64,000 nucleotides of DNA. Source: Anastatus disparis (lineage: Eukaryota; Arthropoda; Insecta; Hymenoptera; Eupelmidae). The notes beneath the pieces are model-generated. The model was given only the letters and a program-made list of their open reading frames with translations, was not told the origin of the DNA and did no database searches. A program made the translations under genes and the position numbers. The stretch lies in assembly GCA_017163975.1 (NCBI GenBank), contig JAFFSR010000008.1:1125501-1189500 (forward strand), read 5' to 3'. Below are positions 58,008-64,000 of the stretch, piece by piece (the stretch's first letter is position 1; every line of letters starts with the position of its first letter).

Positions 58008-59716
58008 AGGACATGTTCTGCAGGATTCAAGCCGCGTCGTGAGGCATCATCTCTCATCGAGCATCATCGCCACTGACCGGCAGGGTAAAGAGAGAAAGAG
58101 AAGCAGCACGCTGCCCCTTTTGGAAATATCAAAGGTGATAAAACGAGGTTATTTTATTTTCTTTTTAAAGAAAAGGAAGCTATTTAGCGGCGCAGAGAAA
58201 AGCATCAATCTTTTCTTCTGCATAAGTCGCAAATAGTCTTGAACTCTGTGTACTGTCAGGCGCATTCTAAGTCGCGTACAGTGCACAGAAAGTTTAGAAT
58301 ACATAGAGTATATGATATCCTGTAACGTGCAATTAAGTCGCGTACAGGTGTCATAAGAGAGAATTGTACACAGCTCCGAAAGCAAGTACGACATAAGTAC
58401 TGCGCGCACGTTCTACGTAAAAATTGTATTGCGTGTGCGGGCGGAGCATGGTAAACGCGAAATAAGCGTAAAATATATTATAAGTTAAAGTAAAATTCGC
58501 CTTAGCGGTCAGTTCGTAGAGTTTTTTCTCTTTTCTCACTTAATTGATACACATATAAAATATATACATATATATATATAATAAGTGGAAAGCATAAAAT
58601 ATTTAGTTTTTTTTCTTAAATATCCAATGCTGTTGTGCGACAAAGAATCTTGGGGTACGTTTCCTACTGGCTTTTTGCCACTTTTATAGGCACGTACTTC
58701 TGGGGCATCTGAGTCTACCAGAGCAGCAAATTAATGCATATATATTATCTTGCGCAGCTAAGGACGTCCTGGAGTTCTGTGCCTACTGGCTTTTCGCCTC
58801 TTTTATAGGTACAAGCTACTAGGGTTTACTTGGCCAAACAAGATATTTATTCTTAAAATATCAAAATTAATAGCAATTAATATCCTATTTTCTACGTATT
58901 AATAAATAATAAGTAGGGAAGAAAATGTAAAAAATTGTAAGCCATTGCACGCACGAAATATTACAAGTGCAAAATATAAGTAAATGCGAAAAATTGATAA
59001 GAGTGTATCGAGGAGAGAGAAAATTCGCGAAAAATTTCAAGAACAAAGAAAATTCGCGAGGTAAATTTTAATACTAAAATCGAAAATTCTAGAATATTCG
59101 AACGAACTCGAGGTGACCGTTCAAGGTTGATAGGTGACAAAAAGCCGTTAGAACGTGACCTTTTATGTTTTGAAAAGCATAGTAGTTAGTCGAGTAACAT
59201 AAACAAGGCGCGTTTAGGCCCAAAGTTATCTCGTAAACAAAGCGAGAATTTTGCACCGGGGGATAGAATTATTTTATTTTATAATATTATTCGTATTCTA
59301 GATTATTTATTGTAATAAATATTCAGTTGTATATGCGAGCGTGTCGTGATAATTTATTTATTTGTGTTGTTATTAATGTATTTATTCGTGTATCGTTGTT
59401 TATTTATTTATTTATTCAATTGTATATAATTTATGTAAATTCGTGTTGTATTAATTTATTATGTCACAAATTGTTTTCAAATTGTAAATAATTGATGTAT
59501 TATTTTTTTTTTCATATTGTATATAATTTTTGTTATATTGTTTAATTTATTAAAGTCGTGTAGCGTGAATTATTATTTTAACCGCTCGTACTGCAATTGT
59601 GTATTTAGTTAATTATTATTGGACCGATCAATTATTTTAGACAGACCGTTTTCGGAGTGCATTGCGTATCTTAATTAACGTATATTTTTCCTTTTTTAAT
59701 TGTTAACACGCGCAAA
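58008..59716 (+). other. Long 5' leader of gypsy 2
   Basis: About 1.7 kb without a supported gene, rich in AAGTCGC and CGCGAA-type motifs (58,220-58,520, 58,970-59,080). It is AT-rich with TTTATT runs from 59,270. It contains the duplicated hairpins at 58,656 and 58,779. Such leaders usually hold packaging and dimerisation signals. Confidence 0.6.
58656..58813 (+). repeat. Duplicated hairpin in the gypsy 2 leader
   Basis: CCTACTGGCTTTTTGCCACT then TTTATAGG (58,663-58,690) recurs as CCTACTGGCTTTTCGCCTCT then TTTATAGG (58,782-58,809). Both copies can fold with CCTA/TAGG at the base and GGC/GCC at the tip. Flanking CTTGGGG/CCTGGAG and TACTTCTGGGG/GCTACTAGGG also correspond. Loop variation with conserved stems suggests a selected RNA structure. 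Confidence 0.75.
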
Positions 59717-61141
59717 ATGAGTATTAACATGGAAGTTGATAATGACAGCGCGTTTAATATCACGGAAATTGCTAGGGTGAATAAGGTTATAAACGATAAT
59801 TTAGACCTTCAACAGACACCGAATTCTTACGATAAATTTAAAGAACAAGTACATAGTCGAAGAATAGGGTTAAAAAATCCGCAAAGTAGTCCGCTGAAGG
59901 CTGCCGGGGGCATCGTGGAAAATGGTGCAAATAAAGCACCAATAGGAAATAGGTTCGAGGAGTTTGTAAAAGCCCAAGAGAGGACGCACCGCGAGAGAAT
60001 GCATCAGTTACACGATAAATATACAGAAGATTATAAAGTTTGGTTCGCGAAGCTAGAAGAACGTGACAAATTAGTAGAAAAAATGCGTGAGGAGATCGAT
60101 GCGTTGAAAGCGAGTGTAGGTAAACCAGTAGCTATGGTCGGTAATAATAACGTGGTCGGTAATATACCGACAGGAGGCAACGTACCACCAGTAGACCCCA
60201 TACCGACGCTAGATAATCAAAGGCGTATCGACGCCGCGAATACTAATCAAGAAGTTCCCATACCTACTCCGGGCGTAGGGGGCGGCAGTTACCATTACGG
60301 TACGCGAAATGTTAACTTGCCATTTTGGCAGCACGACCCGGATACGTGGTTTAGCATTTTCGAGAGCCAAATTAACTTTCCTAGGCCGATGGACGATAAC
60401 GCAAAATTTTACGCGTTGATAACTAATCTCGATAAAAGCGTAATTTATGAGGCGGCCGAGATTACTAAATTATTGCTGCTGGGACAAAGATACGAAGGAT
60501 TAAAAAGTCACTTACTAGAAAAATACGGAAGATCCGCCGAAAGTGAATCTAAAATCCTTTTTGCTGGGTATAAAATGGGCGATAAAAAACCCTCGATGTT
60601 CCTAAACGAGATGCTGAATATAGCAAGAGGACGGATCCCTCGGCAGATGGTCCTCGAGGCATGGAGGCATAACCTCATCCCTAGTATTAAATATTATATG
60701 GCAGGATACGGTGCGGACGCGGATGAAGCGACACTCGTTAGACACGCGGATGAAGTATATAAAAATCTGCTCGAAAGTAAAAAGGAGATAAACGCGGTCG
60801 AAAAAAGTAAAGATAACGCGGAAGAAATAGCGAGAATAGAAGCAGTCGTGCAAGACCAATTAAATAAAAAACGCGACTATGCCAGTGAGAGACGAACAAG
60901 ATCTCGTAGTCGCGATAATAAAGATAGAAATAGAAGTAGATCCGCGAATAAGTTTTGTAAATATCATGCTAAATACGGGAATAAGGCTTATAGATGCATA
61001 AAACCCTGTGCGTGGAAAAATTCGGACGTAAAAAATAAAAATTTCAGAAATAGTAACAGTTTTAGACCGGCTAATAGCGCGAGAAGTCCGAATACGAGAG
61101 AAGACGTTGTCAAGTCTTTAAACCTCCAAACCGACGCGTAG
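59717..61141 (+). CDS. gag: gypsy 2 Gag, 474 aa, intact
   Basis: Frame from ATG 59717 (MSINMEVDNDSAFN) to TAG 61139-61141. Acidic N-terminus; a charged coiled coil at about residues 80-135 (KAQERTHRERMHQLHDKYTE onward); a Pro/Gly/Asn linker; a capsid domain opening LPFWQHDPDTWFSIFESQ at about 200; an Arg/Ser-rich basic segment at about 392-412; then CKYHAKYGNKAYRCIKPCAW (413-432). That Cys-His-Cys-Cys motif is typical of a group of insect gypsy Gags that lack the usual CCHC knuckle. The product would assemble particles and bind element RNA. Pol is reached by -1 frameshifting near the end of gag. Confidence 0.93.
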   Translation: MSINMEVDNDSAFNITEIARVNKVINDNLDLQQTPNSYDKFKEQVHSRRIGLKNPQSSPLKAAGGIVENGANKAPIGNRFEEFVKAQERTHRERMHQLHDKYTEDYKVWFAKLEERDKLVEKMREEIDALKASVGKPVAMVGNNNVVGNIPTGGNVPPVDPIPTLDNQRRIDAANTNQEVPIPTPGVGGGSYHYGTRNVNLPFWQHDPDTWFSIFESQINFPRPMDDNAKFYALITNLDKSVIYEAAEITKLLLLGQRYEGLKSHLLEKYGRSAESESKILFAGYKMGDKKPSMFLNEMLNIARGRIPRQMVLEAWRHNLIPSIKYYMAGYGADADEATLVRHADEVYKNLLESKKEINAVEKSKDNAEEIARIEAVVQDQLNKKRDYASERRTRSRSRDNKDRNRSRSANKFCKYHAKYGNKAYRCIKPCAWKNSDVKNKNFRNSNSFRPANSARSPNTREDVVKSLNLQTDA

Positions 61142-61159
61142 ATGAGGCGTGCGCGTCGG
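61117..61159 (+). promoter_or_regulatory. -1 ribosomal frameshift signal between gag and pol
   Basis: Slippery heptamer T TTA AAC (61117-61123) in the gag frame, a 7-base spacer, then CCGACGCG (61131-61138) pairing with CGCGTCGG (61152-61159) across a 13-base loop that contains the gag stop. After a -1 slip the pol frame is open straight into protease. All three parts match the canonical arrangement. Confidence 0.9.
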
Positions 61160-64000
61160 GTATCGAGTCAACACGTCTCCATATTAAAGATAAAGTCTCG
61201 GGTAAAACATTTTTAATTGATTCGGGCGCAGAGGTTTCACTTGTTCCAAAAAGCGAAGGTCAACGCGAGCAACCTGTCAAGTTCCAATTATATGCCGCTA
61301 ATAACACGCGAATAAGCACATACGGTACAATCCATATGCAATTAGATCTAGGTTTTAAAAATAAACGATTCGGGTGGACATTTATCGTGGCAGACGTGCC
61401 ATACGCGATTTTAGGCGGAGATATGCTGAAACAATACCATCTACTACCAGATCTTACGAGAAGAAGACTGGTGGATGGTGAGACGCAAGAGTCCGTCAAA
61501 GGATTCAACAAAACCGCCGCATTAGTTCAAGTATCGATCGTTGACCCGGGTAATAAATACGCGAAGTTGTTAAGTCAGTATCCTTCAATAGTTGGTATAA
61601 AAGATCCCTTGCCGGCAAAACATAGGGGCGTATACCACTACATTAAAACAACGGGACCACCCGTCGCCCAAAGGCCACGTAGACTTCCACCAGAGAAGCT
61701 CAGAGCCACCAAGAAGGCGTTCGAGAAATGGGTCGAGGAGGGTATTTGTAGACCTTCGAAAAGTCCGTGGGCTACACCCATCCATATGGTACCCAAGAAG
61801 GACGGAAGCTGGCGTATTTGTCGTGATTATCGTAAACTAAATAACGTTACGGTTCCTGACAGGTATCTCTTGCCGCATTTATACGATTTTACGAGCAACT
61901 TACACGACAAAAGTATATTCTCTGCTCTGGACCTCGAACAAGCGTTCTTGCAAATACCAATTTTTCCGGAAGACATACCCAAAACTGCGGTTGTTACGCC
62001 TTTCGGTCTCTTTGAGTATCTTGTAATGACGTTCGGGTTCAGAAATGCCGCTCAAACCTTCCAGCGGTACGTCAATCTAGCCCTGGGAGATTTAAACTTT
62101 GCATTCGCGTTCGTGGATGATATTCTCGTTGCATCTTCATCGCCAGAGGAGCACGAGGAACACCTTAAAATCGTATTTGAACGGCTCGCCAAGTTTCACT
62201 TACGTTTGAACGTGGATAAATGCAAGTTCGGCGTGTCGGAGTTAATATTCCTTGGACACCAGGTAAGCGGAGAAGGATTCCGCCCGGACCCAAGTAAAGT
62301 AAAAGCTATAGTGGAATTCCCTAAGCCAGAGACTAAAGATGATATGCGTAGATATTTAGGTATGATTAATTTTTATAGAAAATGCTTACCGCATGCAGCT
62401 GAGACGCAGCGCCATTTAAATGCATTAATTAGTGATATTAAGAAAAAAGATAAACGTCCTGTAGTATGGACGAAAGAAGCCGAAGACGCGTTCGAAAAAA
62501 CTAAGAAAGAATTAGCAGAGGTAGCTTATTTGGCGTTCCCAGCAGAAAACGCGGAAGTTAGAGTCGTAACGGACGTTTCGAACTTCGCGATGGGCGCGTC
62601 GTTGGAGCAATTAGTAGGTGACTCGTGGCAACCATTAGCATTTTTTTCTAAAAAATTCACGCCTGCGCAAAGGAATTATTGTGTTTTAGACAAAGAATTG
62701 TCAGCTATTTATGAAGCGCTTAAATATTTTAGATGCTATCTTGAGGGTCGGGAGTTTAAAATTTATACCGATCATAAGCCGCTCATTTACGCACTTGCGC
62801 AGAACGTAGAAGATTGCCCAGCGATTCGTGGTAGAAGGCTATCGTATATAGCAGAATTTAATACGGAAATATGCTATCTTCCTGGACAGGATAATGCAGT
62901 AGCAGATTCCTTATCAAGGATCGAGGACGTAAGATTTCCTACGTTTTTTTCTTTAGAGGAACTAGCAGAAAAGCAGCTAGAGGATGAGGAATCAACGGCG
63001 ATTTTAGATAACCCCAGTCATCCCCTTAAATTAATCAAGCTGCAATGGGGAGCCGGTAAGACCTTCGTGTACGTAGAATTAGTAGATCAGGTTTTCCGCC
63101 CTTTCGTCCTTAAAGAATTAAGACAGGATATTATTAACCTGTTTCACAATCAAAACTCGCATCCGTCGGGCAAAGTAACAGCTAAGCTGATTAGACAGCA
63201 ATATGTATGGCCCCAGATGAACCAGGAGATAGCCGCATGGTGCAAGGCATGTATTAATTGCCAAAAATCCAAAATCTTTCGCGAGAATAAATTTTTACCA
63301 TCGAAATTCGCCGAGCCAGATGCTCGTTTCACCCATGTTCATGTGGATCTCGTGGGCCCACTTCCATCATGTGAAGGGTACAGATATATCTTATCAATGA
63401 TAGACAGATTTTCAAGGTGGCCAGAGGCAGTTCCGCTGCAAGATGTATCCGCTCCCACAGTTGCACGCGCTTTTTATGATAATTGGGTGGCAAGATTTGG
63501 CGCACCGGTGATTATTACGAGCGATCAAGGGAGGCAATTTGAGGCGCAGTAGTTCAAACAGCTGTTAAATTATATCGGGTGTAAGAAGGTCAGGACGACA
63601 CCATATCATCCAGCCTCCAACGGTATTGTCGAGAGATGGCACCGTGTTCTTAAAGCCGCAATCATGTGCCACACAGAGACCGCTGACCAGGGTCCTGCCT
63701 ACCGTAATGCTTGGGTTGCGCACGCGCTTGAGACTGGATACGGGGGCAAGCCCAGCCGAATTTTCATACGGTACGACGCTGACTGTACCAGGTGATCTCT
63801 GTGAATTTCGTGAGATCAATGCGCATGATGCAGGCGAATCCCTTGTTGAATTCAAAGATTACATAAGGCAAATTAAGCCAGAGCCTGCCACGCACAACTG
63901 TGCAATAAAACCTTTTGTTTTTAAAGAATTGAGTCACTGCACCCACGTTTTCGAAAGGGTGAAGGCGGTTAAACCGCCACTTACGCATCCATATACGGGA
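61123..64000 (+). pseudogene. pol: gypsy 2 pol: protease, RT, RNase H, integrase (one stop, one frameshift, end not in window)
   Basis: In the -1 frame. Protease: FLIDSGAEVSL with DSGA at 61219-61230, then AILGGDML. RT: MVPKKDGSWRICRDYRKLN, LDLEQAFLQIP, FAFVDDILVA near 62,115 (FVDD active site). RNase H: VVTDVSNFAMGASL near 62,570, the phrase YCVLDKELSAIYEALKYF, TDHKPL, ADSLSR. Integrase: a zinc region with CKACINCQKSK near 63,250, HVDLVGPLPS, TSDQGRQFEA, then GIVERWHR for the catalytic Glu. A TAG at 63550-63552 interrupts the integrase. A 1-nt-equivalent shift near 63,675 (in an ACACAGAGACC stretch) moves the rest to another frame, which stays open to the window end. Only these two lesions are seen, so the copy is young. 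Confidence 0.92.

Larger units (their letters stand above)
57740..64000 (+). mobile_element. Ty3/gypsy LTR retrotransposon 2, plus strand, running off the window
   Basis: 5' LTR, primer site, 1.7-kb leader, intact gag, -1 frameshift site and pol in protease-RT-RNase H-integrase order. The 3' end and 3' LTR lie outside. It is inserted into the inverted repeat at 57,739. Its gag type (CHCC-like basic tail, no CCHC knuckle) and short LTR make it a different lineage from gypsy 1. Confidence 0.92.

Overview
The window looks like repeat-rich, AT-rich heterochromatin from an arthropod, probably an insect. I lean weakly towards Hymenoptera because of the virus-like gene block and the mix of element families. 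No ordinary host gene is recognisable. Almost everything with coding character belongs to a mobile or virus-like element, and most of these are broken.

Layout. 1-10.5 kb is a degenerate satellite built on a 15-bp unit (TTTATGGGTTTATGG on one strand). It switches orientation near 711 and is organised from about 3.7 kb into higher-order repeats of 1.57 kb. 10.6-12.6 kb is a dispersed repeat, intact elsewhere at 36.6-37.2 kb, split by what looks like a 1,365-bp solo LTR with a 4-bp target duplication. 12.85-15.4 kb is a 2.5-kb fold-back type inverted-repeat element. 16.4-19.2 kb holds four tightly packed, same-strand, decayed genes of a virus-like element. 19.8-20.95 kb has a tandem duplication and a hairpin MITE. 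21.2-25.3 kb is a decayed jockey-superfamily non-LTR retrotransposon plus a rearranged second fragment. 25.3-36 kb is mostly AT-rich DNA with several tandem-repeat families, a Helitron Rep fragment, a composite microsatellite triplication and a tRNA-derived SINE.

38,166-56,221 is a nest. The outer shell is a transposon with 1.07-kb terminal inverted repeats and a pogo/CENP-B-type DDE transposase gene. Into it have gone a TTAA hairpin MITE, a second SINE, and a minus-strand Ty3/gypsy element lacking its integrase core. That gypsy element carries another TTAA MITE in gag. Its 5' LTR microsatellite has expanded and received an R1-clade-like, ORF1-only non-LTR element. The two copies of the outer inverted repeat give an empty-site comparison for one MITE.

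56.7-57.74 kb is an inverted-repeat element full of GACGTCTTT motifs. A second, younger-looking Ty3/gypsy element (plus strand) is inserted at 57,740 and runs off the end of the window. It keeps a short LTR, a long structured leader, an intact gag, a textbook -1 frameshift site and an almost intact pol with one stop and one frameshift. All family assignments are from motifs read by eye; no database search was possible.
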